A stretch of DNA of 64,000 nucleotides from Maricaulis sp039978735 (GCF_039978735.1 NZ_JBDWAS010000021.1:14763-78762); one strand, 5' to 3'; shown: positions 28,006-38,886, counted from the stretch's first letter. Notes: generated from the sequence alone by a model not told the origin. Translations and numbers: made by a program.

Positions 28006-28350
28006 ATTTTAATCGTACTCGGTTATTCATCGCGGCCCCGAATGCAGTTCGGGGCGTCCGGTGGCACAAGACGCTCGACGCGGCCGGGACCGCGTACCGG
28101 ACGAAAAGATAGCACGGCGGCCAATTTCTTTCTTCCCGTTTCGTCCGCGAGGACATAAGAAGAAGGCCCCTCAATTTACAGGGGAGCCACCGGTTCGTTA
28201 TCAGGCCCGGTCGGGGAGGACAGGCCTCCGGCACCCGGAAAACCGGGGTCGAGGCTACAGGGCGCGAACCCGTGTACGCAAGCCATGGCTGGCGTTCCGC
28301 CCCAAGAATAACGGCTTTCCAGCCGCTCTATCCACAGGCGGGATGACCCG
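28006..28350 (-). other. Gene-free, hairpin-rich gap between clpS and the phasin terminator
   Basis: There is no coding signal. Read on the minus strand, 28340 to 28200 contains a chain of short hairpins: CGGC-TGGAAA-GCCG, GGCG-GAA-CGCC, the palindrome AGCCATGGCT, ACGGG-TTCGCGC-CCTGT, and CCGG-TTTT-CCGG. The order recalls parts of a serine-type tRNA, but no acceptor stem closes and the spacing is wrong. Nearer clpS is CCCCGAACTGCATTCGGGG (about 28036-28054), another hairpin in the probable clpS leader. Confidence 0.4.
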
Positions 28351-28384
28351 AAAAAAAATGGGCCCGGTGAAGATCACCGGGCCC
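28351..28384 (-). terminator. Intrinsic terminator of the phasin gene
   Basis: Arms GGGCCCGGTGA and TCACCGGGCCC (11 bp, 3-nt loop) lie about 35 bp after the phasin stop. On the minus strand the stem runs, after two bases, into eight Ts (the A run at 28351-28358). Confidence 0.95.
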
Positions 28385-28416
28385 AGTCGGGGAGGAAAAC
28401 TTGATTCGCCGGAGCG

Positions 28417-29085
28417 TCAGCGCTGGGCTTGCGCGAGTTCCACGGCGGCCGAGACGCGTGCGTTGAGCGGCTTCAGCGTGTCCTTGAAAACGTCCGAGAA
28501 CAGGTCGGTCGTCTTGTTCAGCTCGGCGAGGTAGTTGTCCATCGCCGTCTTGGTGAACTGGGACTGGATCTCGAAGATCTCCTGGACCGACTTCGCCGAA
28601 GCGAACGCCTTCGTCGCGGTGACGCTGTCTTCCATGAAGGACTTGGCGTAGGTCACGGCATTGGTGTTGGCCGTTTCGAAGCCCTTGCCGGCGACCGTGG
28701 CGGACGCGATCATCGCGTCGACGGTTTCCTTGTGGAAATTGCTCGCCTCGGTGACGGACTTCAGGGTCTTCTCGAAACCTTCCTTGAGCGCTTCATTGCT
28801 CGCGGTGGTCATGCTTTCGATGGTCTGGTTCATGGGATTGCTCGCTTTCGTGCGGGCTGCCGCCTGGGGGGCCGGCTTGGCAGCTTTCTTGACCTTGGCG
28901 GGCTTGGATTTCGGCGCCGCCGGCTTGCCGACCGTCTTTTTCGGCGCTGCGGCTTTCGCCGGAGCCGCCTTGGAAGACGCCTTGACCGCTTTCACCGTCT
29001 CCGGCGCTGCCTTGGGCGCAGCCGGGGCGTCCGCTTGAGCAGCGGAAGCTTTGGTGCCGGTCGTCTGGATCTTGTCGTCGGTCAT
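28417..29085 (-). CDS. Phasin family protein (polyhydroxyalkanoate granule)
   Basis: A 222-residue protein in two parts. Residues 1-85 are rich in Ala, Lys and Pro with histone-like AxKAAAPKK patches; residues 86-222 are the helical phasin domain (SMTTASNEALKEGFEKTLKS; EIFEIQSQFTKTAMDNYLAE; FSDVFKDTLKPLNARVSAAV). Phasins coat polyhydroxybutyrate granules and limit their size; a basic tail can tether granules to DNA, as known for PhaF-type phasins, which is inference here. It has its own promoter, an operator-like dyad and a strong terminator, so it is a single-gene unit. Confidence 0.9.
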   Translation of the reverse strand: MTDDKIQTTGTKASAAQADAPAAPKAAPETVKAVKASSKAAPAKAAAPKKTVGKPAAPKSKPAKVKKAAKPAPQAAARTKASNPMNQTIESMTTASNEALKEGFEKTLKSVTEASNFHKETVDAMIASATVAGKGFETANTNAVTYAKSFMEDSVTATKAFASAKSVQEIFEIQSQFTKTAMDNYLAELNKTTDLFSDVFKDTLKPLNARVSAAVELAQAQR

Positions 29086-29127
29086 GGTTCAAACTTTGTG
29101 TTGCGACCGCTCTTCGCAGTCGCAGCA

Positions 29128-29156
29128 AACATAGGCCGCGCACCCGGTATCGTCAA
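29128..29156 (-). promoter_or_regulatory. Sigma-70 type promoter of the phasin gene
   Basis: On the minus strand TTGACG (29151-29156) and TATGTT (29128-29133) are separated by exactly 17 bp, about 40 bp upstream of the phasin ATG. Both hexamers are close to consensus. Confidence 0.8.
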
Positions 29157-29160
29157 GGGA

Positions 29161-29181
29161 TTTTTGTGCGCCGCACAAAAA
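29161..29181. promoter_or_regulatory. Perfect operator-like dyad upstream of the phasin promoter
   Basis: Arms TTTTTGTGCG and CGCACAAAAA meet around a single C, a perfect 21-bp inverted repeat ending five bases upstream of the phasin -35 box. Its TGTGCG/CGCACA core resembles GC-cored sites bound by PhaR-type polyhydroxyalkanoate regulators at phasin genes. The identity of the binding protein is inferred. Confidence 0.65.
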
Positions 29182-29245
29182 TATCGTAATTCCTGATGAG
29201 ACGGGCTTAACCAGCTGGAAACGGCCTTGCGAGACAGTGCGGGCC

Positions 29246-30562
29246 ATGGTTACCGCACGCCGCCTCTTCCTGAGCCTCCTGGCCCTGGCCGCCCTGCTGC
29301 TGGCCACGCCGGACAACGCCCATGCCGACACGTCGCGCTATGCCGCCTTCGTGGTCGATGAAAACTCGGGCGTCGTGCTGCATTCACGCCGCTCGGAAGC
29401 CGCGCGCTATCCCGCCTCGCTAACCAAGATGATGACGCTCTACATGCTGTTCGACGCCATCGAACAGGGCGAGATCGGGCTGAACGACCAGATCCGCGTA
29501 TCCGCCAATGCCGCCAATGCGGTGCCCTCCCGGCTCGGCTTTTCGGCCGGTGACACGATCAGTGTGGAAGACGCGATCGGCGCGCTTGTGGTGAAAAGCG
29601 CCAATGATGTCGCCGTTGCCGTCGGCGAGCGCCTGGGCGGTGGCGAGAGCCGGTTTGCCGAGATGATGACGCAGACGGCGCGCGAGCTGGGGCTGGAAAA
29701 CACGACTTTCCGCAATGCCTCCGGCCTGCCCGACCGGCGCCAGACCACGACCGCCCGCGACATGGCCCGCCTGGCTGTCGCCCTGCACCGCGATTTCCCG
29801 GACTATTTCGAGTATTTCAACACCGAGAGCTTCCGCTGGAATGGCCGCACCTACCGCAATCACAATACGCTGGTCGGCCGCGTCGAGGGCGTTGACGGTC
29901 TCAAGACCGGCTATATCCGCGCCTCCGGCTTCAATGTCGTCGTCTCGGCCGAGCGCGGCGAGCACCGTCTCGTCGCCGTCGTGATGGGCGGGCCCAGTGC
30001 CGCCTCCCGCGATGCGCATGCCGAAGAGCTGATCGAGGCCGCCTTTGCCACCCTGGAGCAGCGCGAGGATACGCGCCTGTTCGCCGCCCTCTCCTCGCCG
30101 CGCATCTCGCCGATGCGTCAACAGGAGCTGATCGCCATCGATGTTGCCGCGCTTCATCTCGCCGCCCCGACCGAAGTCGGTTCCGGCCAGACCGCCCCGC
30201 CGGTCCAGGTCGTGCTGGCCGACGAGGACGAGCTGCAGGCCCCCGTCGCACAGCCGGCTGTGGCTCAGCAGGCTGCGCCCGCCCGCATGGCTGAAGCCGA
30301 GCCGGACCTCCTGCGCGGCGCCTGGTCGGTGCAGGTCGGTGCCTATAATTCCGCCGATGCCGCGCACCAGCAATTGCAGCGCGTCACCGGTTTCTCGCTG
30401 GCGCTCAATGCCGCCCAGCCTGCAGCCCGCGCCGTCGATGTTGCCGGCGACCGCCTGTGGCGGGCCCGTTTCGAGGCCCTGACCGAGACCGAGGCGCGCC
30501 GCGCCTGCAGCGATCTCTCCGCCCGCAGCCAGGCCTGTTTCACGGTCGCTCCGGGCCGCTGA
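29246..30562 (+). CDS. D-alanyl-D-alanine carboxypeptidase (PBP5/6 type) with SPOR domain
   Basis: A 438-residue exported S11 enzyme with a signal peptide (MVTARRLFLSLLALAALLLA, cleaved near AHA-DT), SxxK at Ser58-Lys61 (ASLTKMM), SxN in VVKSANDVAV and KTG in DGLKTGYIRASG. The C-terminal 80 residues look like a SPOR domain (WSVQVGAYNSADAAHQQLQ), which binds denuded glycan at the division septum. It trims terminal D-Ala from stem peptides. An in-frame GTG at 29237 is an alternative start, but the ATG at 29246 gives a tidier signal peptide. It diverges from the phasin gene. Confidence 0.92.
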   Translation: MVTARRLFLSLLALAALLLATPDNAHADTSRYAAFVVDENSGVVLHSRRSEAARYPASLTKMMTLYMLFDAIEQGEIGLNDQIRVSANAANAVPSRLGFSAGDTISVEDAIGALVVKSANDVAVAVGERLGGGESRFAEMMTQTARELGLENTTFRNASGLPDRRQTTTARDMARLAVALHRDFPDYFEYFNTESFRWNGRTYRNHNTLVGRVEGVDGLKTGYIRASGFNVVVSAERGEHRLVAVVMGGPSAASRDAHAEELIEAAFATLEQREDTRLFAALSSPRISPMRQQELIAIDVAALHLAAPTEVGSGQTAPPVQVVLADEDELQAPVAQPAVAQQAAPARMAEAEPDLLRGAWSVQVGAYNSADAAHQQLQRVTGFSLALNAAQPAARAVDVAGDRLWRARFEALTETEARRACSDLSARSQACFTVAPGR

Positions 30563-30700
30563 CCCTTCCCTTTCAACGCCCGTCCTGTGCGGCGGGCTGG
30601 AATCTTTGCGTCGGTTGACACAACCTGTCGGCTCGAACACTTTCGCGCGCCTTGGCTGCCGCCCGGCGGCCCACAGCCTTATGTCTGGACGCAAATGCCG

Positions 30701-33325
<2,625 letters not shown>

Positions 33326-33330
33326 AGCGG

Positions 33331-35601
33331 ATGGCCGGCGACACGCATAACGAAGCCGGCTCCCTGCGCGAGGCGGTGATCGAAGCCATCAAGCTGGGCG
33401 AAGGCGCGTTCGGCAAGCGCGAGATCGCGCGGGCGCTCAAGCTGAAGGGCACTGATGCCAAGCGCGATCTGAAGGACGCGCTGGCAGCACTGGAAGCAGA
33501 CGGCGCCATCAAGCGCACCGCCTCCAAGACCTATGCCCTGGCCGGCGCCCTGCCCTCGGTCACCGTGGTCGAGATCACCGATCGCGACAATGACGGCGAA
33601 TTGCTGGCCGAACCGGTACGTCCCGATCGCGACGCCCCGCCGATCCGCCTGGCACCCGGCGAAGGGGCCGGCGGCAAGGGCGAGCCGGCGCTGGGCATCG
33701 GCGACAAGGCGCTGGTGCGCCTGACACCGGACAATGAGGGCGGCTATGAAGCCCGCCTGATCAAGCGTCTGGGCCAGAGCGCCCACAAGCTTCTGTGCGT
33801 GCTGCGCAAGCCGAAATCCGGCCCGATGCGCCTCCTGCCCGTCGACCGCCGCTCGCGCCATGAACTCGTGCCGGCCCGCGGCGAAGCCGAGAAGGCCAGT
33901 GATGGCGACCTCGTCCTGTGCCAGCTGGTCAAGGAACGCCGTCACGGCCTCAAGACGGCGCAGATCGTGGAAGTCGTCGGCGATGCCAGCGCGCCCGGCG
34001 CCGGCAGCCTGATCGCGCTCTATTCCCACGGCGTGCCCCAGGGCTTTTCCGAAGCCGAGCAGCGCGAGGCCGACACGGTCAAGGCCGCCACGATGGCCGG
34101 CCGCGAGGATATCCGCAACCTGCCCCTGATCACCATCGACCCGGAAGACGCCAAGGACCATGACGATGCCGTCTGGGCGGCACCGGACGCGGATCCCAAG
34201 AATGCCGGCGGCTGGCAGGTCATCGTCGCGATTGCCGACGTCGCCGCCTATGTCACGCCGGGCGGTGCGCTCGACCGCGGTGCCTTCAAGCGTGGCAATT
34301 CGGTCTATCTTCCCGACCGTGTCGTGCCGATGCTGCCGGAACGCCTGTCCAACGATCTGTGCTCGCTGCGCGAGAATGAGGAACGGCCCTGCCTGGCCGT
34401 GCGCATGATTTTCGACAAGCACGGCAACAAGCGCGCCCACCGCTTCCTGCGCGGCTGGATGAAGTCCGCCGCCAAGCTGGCCTATCAGGAGGCCCAGGAT
34501 GCGATCGACGGCAAGGGCGGCGACAAGGCCGGCCCGCTGCTGGAGGAGGTCCTGAAACCGCTCTGGGGCGCCTATTTCTCGGTCCGCGAAGCGCGCCAGC
34601 GCCGCGAACCGCTGGAGATCGACGCGCCGGAACGCCGGGTCCGTGTCGGACCGGACGGCAAGGTCGCCGGCGTGGAAACCCGCGAACGCTTCGACGCTCA
34701 CAAGCTGATCGAGGAGTTCATGATCCAGGCCAATGTCTGTGCGGCCGAAAGCCTGGAAGACAAGCGCACGCCGCTGATCTACCGCGTCCACCAGGAACCC
34801 TCGAAGGAGAAGATCGACAATCTTGCCGGCTTCCTGCCGACGGTGGGCCTGAAATGGACCCGCGGCGAGCGCGTCGTCACCGGACGCTTCAACACGCTGC
34901 TCGCCCAGGCCAAGTCCTCCGAACACTACGAGACGATCAACGAGGTCGTGCTGCGCAGCCAGTCGCAGGCGGTGTACGACACCGAGAACCAGGGCCATTT
35001 CGGTCTCAATCTCGACCGCTACGCCCACTTCACCTCGCCGATCCGGCGCTATGCCGACCTGACGGTACACCGCGCCCTGATCCGCGCCCTCAATCTGGGT
35101 GCGGACGGCCAGACCGACGAGGAACGCTCGCGCCTGACCGTGATCGCCGAGGAAATCACCCATTCGGAACGCCGCGCCATGGCGGCCGAACGCGATGCGG
35201 TCGACCGTTTCATCGCGCTCTACCTGGCCGACAAGGTCGGTGGCGAGTTCGACGGCCGGATTACCGGCGTGACCCGTTTCGGCGCCTTTGTGCGCCTCAA
35301 CGAGACCGGCGCCGACGGCCTGGTGCCGATCAGCCGTCTCGGCGACGAGCGTTTCGAGCATGACGAGGCCGCCCACGCCCTGGTCGGCCTGCAGACCGGC
35401 AGCCGCTATCGCCTGGGCATGCCGGTCACGGTGCGGATCGAAGAGGCCCAGCCGGTCACCGGCGGCCTCTTGCTCGACATCCTCACCCCGGCCGAAAAAG
35501 GCCCCGTGCCCAAGGGCCGGCGCCGCCAGCATGGCGGACCGCCCGGCGGGCGCCGTTCCGGCCGTCCCTGGAAACAGGGCCGCAAGGGCAAGCGCAAATG
35601 A
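33331..35601 (+). CDS. rnr: Ribonuclease R
   Basis: A 756-residue 3'-5' exoribonuclease of the RNB family, able to degrade structured RNA. A helix-turn-helix-like start (LKLKGTDAKRDLKDALAALE) and cold-shock regions precede the RNB core with the catalytic aspartates in DPEDAKDHDDAVW and the motif YAHFTSPIRRYADLTVHRAL. A C-terminal S1 domain (FDGRITGVTRFGAFVRLNET) ends in a basic tail (GRRSGRPWKQGRKGKRK). It lies five bases after topA and overlaps the Nudix gene by 4 bp, so the three are an operon. Confidence 0.96.
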   Translation: MAGDTHNEAGSLREAVIEAIKLGEGAFGKREIARALKLKGTDAKRDLKDALAALEADGAIKRTASKTYALAGALPSVTVVEITDRDNDGELLAEPVRPDRDAPPIRLAPGEGAGGKGEPALGIGDKALVRLTPDNEGGYEARLIKRLGQSAHKLLCVLRKPKSGPMRLLPVDRRSRHELVPARGEAEKASDGDLVLCQLVKERRHGLKTAQIVEVVGDASAPGAGSLIALYSHGVPQGFSEAEQREADTVKAATMAGREDIRNLPLITIDPEDAKDHDDAVWAAPDADPKNAGGWQVIVAIADVAAYVTPGGALDRGAFKRGNSVYLPDRVVPMLPERLSNDLCSLRENEERPCLAVRMIFDKHGNKRAHRFLRGWMKSAAKLAYQEAQDAIDGKGGDKAGPLLEEVLKPLWGAYFSVREARQRREPLEIDAPERRVRVGPDGKVAGVETRERFDAHKLIEEFMIQANVCAAESLEDKRTPLIYRVHQEPSKEKIDNLAGFLPTVGLKWTRGERVVTGRFNTLLAQAKSSEHYETINEVVLRSQSQAVYDTENQGHFGLNLDRYAHFTSPIRRYADLTVHRALIRALNLGADGQTDEERSRLTVIAEEITHSERRAMAAERDAVDRFIALYLADKVGGEFDGRITGVTRFGAFVRLNETGADGLVPISRLGDERFEHDEAAHALVGLQTGSRYRLGMPVTVRIEEAQPVTGGLLLDILTPAEKGPVPKGRRRQHGGPPGGRRSGRPWKQGRKGKRK

Positions 35602-36278
35602 GCGACGAAAACCGGCGCAGCGATGTTCCGCCGATGCGGCCACGCCTGGCCGCCTCGCTCATCCTGACGCGCGGCCGCGGCGAGCGTGCCGAGGTGCTGA
35701 TGGGACGGCGCTCCTCGCGCCATGTCTTCATGCCCAACAAATACGTCTTTCCCGGCGGCCGGGTCGACCGCGCCGACGGCACGGCGCCCTTTGCCCGCGA
35801 TCTCGACCGCGGCGTGATGGACATCATGCAGCGCTTTTTGCCCGAACGCCGGGCGCGCGCGGCCGCGGCCGCTGCCGTGCGGGAAACCGCCGAGGAGACA
35901 GGCCTGCTGATCGCCCGCGAAGGGGCCTGCCGCTCGCGCCACGCCAACTGGGCGCCCTTCCGCCAGCACGGCGTGGTGCCCGACCTGGCGCCCCTGTCGC
36001 TGATCACCCGCGCCATCACCCCGCCGGGGCGCACCCGCCGTTTTGACACCTGGTTCTTCACGGCCGATGCCGCCGCCCTGCATGGCGACCGTCCGCCCAA
36101 GCCGAGCTCCGAGCTGGAAGACGTGCAATGGGTGCCACTCGCCGAGGCCCGCGATCTCGACCTGCCCAGCGTGACGCATTTCGTGCTGGACGAGCTGGTC
36201 CGCGTACAACCGCCCCGCCCCGAACCACCCCGCCACATCCGCGACCGCCGCGGCAAGATGTGGGTCGAACCGCTCTAG
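35598..36278 (+). CDS. Nudix hydrolase
   Basis: A 226-residue protein with the Nudix fold. VFPGGRVDRAD precedes the helix VRETAEETGLLIA, which carries the REx2EExG part of the Nudix box. About 45 residues are inserted between the GG element and this helix, a feature of the longer CoA-pyrophosphatase/NUDT19-like subgroup. The substrate cannot be read from sequence. The ATGA overlap with rnr means translational coupling. Confidence 0.87.
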   Translation: MSDENRRSDVPPMRPRLAASLILTRGRGERAEVLMGRRSSRHVFMPNKYVFPGGRVDRADGTAPFARDLDRGVMDIMQRFLPERRARAAAAAAVRETAEETGLLIAREGACRSRHANWAPFRQHGVVPDLAPLSLITRAITPPGRTRRFDTWFFTADAAALHGDRPPKPSSELEDVQWVPLAEARDLDLPSVTHFVLDELVRVQPPRPEPPRHIRDRRGKMWVEPL

Positions 36279-36623
36279 AAGGCCGCTCCCGCGGCCGCCC
36301 CTCATCCGCCCTGCGGGCACCTTCTCCCCGGTGGGGGAGAAGGGGGTGCGCCGAGAAACTGGCGAGCCCGTTCCATAGAGCTTCTTCAGAACTACCAACT
36401 CGCGCTAGTGGCTGTCATCTCAGCCCCAAGCGCACATTTGAGGATGCCGGACATTTGACCGGGGAGAGACCAACGGCGGCAGATAATGACGTCACGCGGC
36501 TAGCTCATGGGGAAAAGCGATGGGCTGGGAACTTCGAAGCGGCTTCAGAATCAGCCCGTCCCACGTCTACAATTTTCATTATAAATGAACAACAAAAATG
36601 GCGATATAGAACCAATAATCACC
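36279..36623 (+). other. Gene-free left flank of the ptuAB island
   Basis: Bases 36298-36346 hold repeat copy 2. After it the composition falls from GC-rich to AT-richer over about 36360-36600, with no open frame that has a start signal. I see no reverse transcriptase, structured msr-like RNA or integrase here. Confidence 0.5.
36298..36346 (-). repeat. C-rich palindromic intergenic repeat, copy 2
   Basis: On the plus strand it reads CCCCTCATCCGCCCTGCGGG, then CACCTTCTCCCCGG, then TGGGGGAGAAGGGGG. It is the reverse complement of copy 1 (337-383) with a few changes. It forms the left border of the AT-richer defence genes. Confidence 0.75.
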
Positions 36624-37286
36624 CTAAACAACAACAAGCCCTAAGCGCTCACTCGCATCACCCCTTAAACAACGAGCTAATGCAGCGTACTCTTTATCAC
36701 TTTCTGCCTCATCGCAAAAGTCATTCCACAAAATTTGTTTTACATCTTCGCTCTTCGCATTTTCAATATTTTGAAGAAGCGAGTTTAAATATTTCAATCG
36801 TTCAGTTCTGCGTTCTACGAGCTCGCCTCTATTGAGCTTAAGAAGCCTCTCTGTCCGCAACGCATCATCACGACCAGGCAATGCAAAAACGAGTGGCCCT
36901 TGTGGCCAAAAAGCGAATTCAGGGTCGACACGGTATGGATCAACGAAGGTATCATCCTGAACGGGTGCATTTTTCTTGTTCGTATTGCAAACATCACACG
37001 CGATAGTGAGATTATCCCATGCAAACATCCGGGATGGATCATCAGATTTAGGAACTACGTGTTCGATGTCTCCATAAGTTACGTGCCGGACTTTGCTCTC
37101 ACAGTAAGCACATTTCGAGTGAGTTTCAGAAAGAAGCGCCCCTTTTATTTCCGCGTGGTTGTACCTACCCACGTCGCTTGAAGTTAACTTCTCGCCTTTA
37201 CTTAACTTATCGAGAACCGATTTAGTCCAACGAGCGGCATGCTTTACCAATCTCTCGGGAGGATCTCCCTTGATCAATCTAATCAT
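36624..37286 (-). CDS. ptuB: HNH endonuclease, PtuB-like (Septu anti-phage system)
   Basis: A 220-residue protein with a zinc-bound HNH nuclease core: C59xxC62 (KCAYCES), D73-I-E-H76 (YGDIEHVVPKS), N92 (WDNLTIA) and C97xxC100 (CDVCNTNKK). The N-terminal MIRLIKGDPPERLVKHAARW fits the HNH family found beside PtuA ATPases and in some retron systems. The start at 37286 overlaps the ATPase stop by 8 bp, suggesting coupled translation; an upstream start at 37364 would overlap by 86 bp. Codon and base composition are clearly AT-richer than neighbours, pointing to transfer. Expected role: nuclease effector controlled by the ATPase. Confidence 0.85.
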   Translation of the reverse strand: MIRLIKGDPPERLVKHAARWTKSVLDKLSKGEKLTSSDVGRYNHAEIKGALLSETHSKCAYCESKVRHVTYGDIEHVVPKSDDPSRMFAWDNLTIACDVCNTNKKNAPVQDDTFVDPYRVDPEFAFWPQGPLVFALPGRDDALRTERLLKLNRGELVERRTERLKYLNSLLQNIENAKSEDVKQILWNDFCDEAESDKEYAALARCLRGDASERLGLVVV

Positions 37287-38589
37287 CTGCCGCCAGAACC
37301 CCCTGTAATGCCTGCGAATATAGCCCCTCATACCCGAGTTCCCGAAGTTCATTACGTAGCTCATCGAGGAGTTCGGGGCTCAATTTTCTGCCTTGGTACC
37401 GCTTAACTATGGAGTCCACATTTTCCTCTACCCATTCAGGTATAGTTACTGGGACACCTAATACTTGTCGGAGAATATCGCTCGCCGAACCCGCTCGGTT
37501 TACGTGATCTAATTTTTCACCGAAAACCCTACTCGTCGAGGACGGCGCTATTTTATCAAACCCTTCCATCTCGCCTGTTTCAGCATTTTTGTAGCGCAAG
37601 ACATGAACCGTTGAATCCTTTACCGATGAAACCATAAATGGACTGTGGGTAGCGATTACAAATTGCGCCTGTGGAAATGTTTTTATCAAATTTCGCAACA
37701 AAGAACGCTGCATTGTTGGGTGTAGGTGATTTTCCGGCTCATCCAATGTTACAACAAAATCTTCGCCACTTAGTGAAAACATATACAATCGCCAAGTGAG
37801 ATCTATGATTGTCATTATCCCACCAGAAGCGGCATCAATAAGAAACTCACCAGACTTGGTTATGAGAACTACCTCAGGCGGCCTAACAGCAATATCCATA
37901 AAGCCCAACGAAGGAGGCATCATACCCCTCAATGAATCAACGAACCCGTTGTACGCGCTTAATATATCTGGATTTCCGTCGACCCTTTTATTACCCTCAC
38001 CAAACAAAGCCATAGCTATTATGGCTTCTTTCATTCTGTAATATGTAGAAAATCCTGTAAAATTTCCCGAATATTTTGCATTTATTTCATTATTATACGA
38101 ATTATATGCCTTTTGCGGTGTAATAATGTCTGCGGGAATGTGAGCAACTTGTTTAAAAATTGGAGGTTCCGCATGTGAATCAATGTGGATGCCCCGAACA
38201 TTCTGCTTGTTGTGTCCTTTCACCTTGAATTGAACACCACCCGATTTAGGAATTACGAGCTTGCTTGTTTCTCCATTTTGATAACGTAACTCGCCTATTT
38301 GCGTCTCTGGCCCGCTAGATTGATCGAACCCGAGGATGTTCCATAAGCGGGAGAGCGTTTCGCCAAAAATTCCTGTCACATAAGAGAATTGTCCATCACT
38401 GTCGCGGACGGGCGTTGCGAGAAACGGTGACTCGAAACTGAAGTGCCGATTGAGCAACTTGAGCAACGAGCTCTTTCCAGCACCGTTAGCTCCCGTGATC
38501 ACCGTGAGGCGAGGGTGAAAGTCTAACTCGACGGAACCAAATTGCCTCCAACCATTCACCCTGAGACGGCTAAACGTGGTGTGTGTCAT
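37279..38589 (-). CDS. ptuA: AAA/ABC-type ATPase, PtuA-like (Septu anti-phage system)
   Basis: A 436-residue SMC/OLD-like ATPase with Walker A GANGAGKSS (residues 33-41), a long central insertion, an ABC-signature-like segment (DAASGGIMTIIDLTW), Walker B with catalytic glutamate (FVVTLDEPENHLHP, about 279-292) and the H-switch (VIATHSPFMVSS). This matches PtuA, which forms rings that hold and restrain the HNH nuclease PtuB until infection or nucleotide depletion. The start at 38589 is chosen; 38616 (MPPFVKDVQM) is an alternative. Like ptuB it is AT-rich relative to the genome, and the pair is bracketed by inverted repeats. Confidence 0.87.
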   Translation of the reverse strand: MTHTTFSRLRVNGWRQFGSVELDFHPRLTVITGANGAGKSSLLKLLNRHFSFESPFLATPVRDSDGQFSYVTGIFGETLSRLWNILGFDQSSGPETQIGELRYQNGETSKLVIPKSGGVQFKVKGHNKQNVRGIHIDSHAEPPIFKQVAHIPADIITPQKAYNSYNNEINAKYSGNFTGFSTYYRMKEAIIAMALFGEGNKRVDGNPDILSAYNGFVDSLRGMMPPSLGFMDIAVRPPEVVLITKSGEFLIDAASGGIMTIIDLTWRLYMFSLSGEDFVVTLDEPENHLHPTMQRSLLRNLIKTFPQAQFVIATHSPFMVSSVKDSTVHVLRYKNAETGEMEGFDKIAPSSTSRVFGEKLDHVNRAGSASDILRQVLGVPVTIPEWVEENVDSIVKRYQGRKLSPELLDELRNELRELGYEGLYSQALQGVLAADD

Positions 38590-38676
38590 CTGAACGTCTT
38601 TCACGAAGGGTGGCATGCTCTGGTGGCAGCACTCGTGGCGGGCACTATGCCGCCATATCACTTAAAGGGGATTTTT

Positions 38677-38748
38677 ATGCAGATCGACCTATCGGGCACA
38701 AGTCAAAATGAACTGTGGTTGCAAATAGTAACAACGTTGTTCCACTGA
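38677..38748 (+). CDS. Possible 23-residue leader peptide divergent from ptuA
   Basis: The ATG at 38677 is preceded by a near-perfect ribosome site, AAAGGGG at 38664-38670 with a 6-base gap, and reads MQIDLSGTSQNELWLQIVTT then LFH to a TGA at 38746-38748. It is too short to recognise. It lies in the AT-richer part just upstream of ptuA on the other strand. It may be chance, a leader peptide, or the remnant of a gene carried with the island. Confidence 0.25.
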   Translation: MQIDLSGTSQNELWLQIVTTLFH

Positions 38749-38793
38749 ACGAGTCAGTCTGCAGGGATGCGAGATGTTTTTGAACTATCTCTT

Positions 38794-38886
38794 CCCCTCT
38801 CCCCCACCGGAGAGAGGACTGAGGCGGGGTTCGCGGAGCGAATTCAACAGGCCGGGGGCCTGTTGAAAGCAACGAAGGGTGAGGGG
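38794..38886 (+). repeat. C-rich palindromic intergenic repeat, copy 3 (long form)
   Basis: It begins CCCCTCTCCCCCACCGGAGA, the counterpart of copies 1 and 2, and continues with a perfect inner hairpin, TTCAACAGGCC-GGG-GGCCTGTTGAA (38843-38867), before ending GGGTGAGGGGC. It is oriented opposite to copy 2, so the ptuAB genes lie between inverted copies. Confidence 0.65.

Noticed and set aside
28240..28345. Possible tRNA-Ser(GGA) gene on the minus strand (CTGGAAAG and GGTTCGCGCC motifs)
   Set aside because: No closing acceptor stem, a 6-base anticodon-like loop, C instead of A at the conserved T-loop position, and too long a gap between anticodon- and T-like arms.
36298..38886. Composite transposon or integron carrying ptuAB
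   Set aside because: No transposase, integrase or target-site duplication could be seen; the flanking repeats are short non-coding palindromes that also occur elsewhere in the window.
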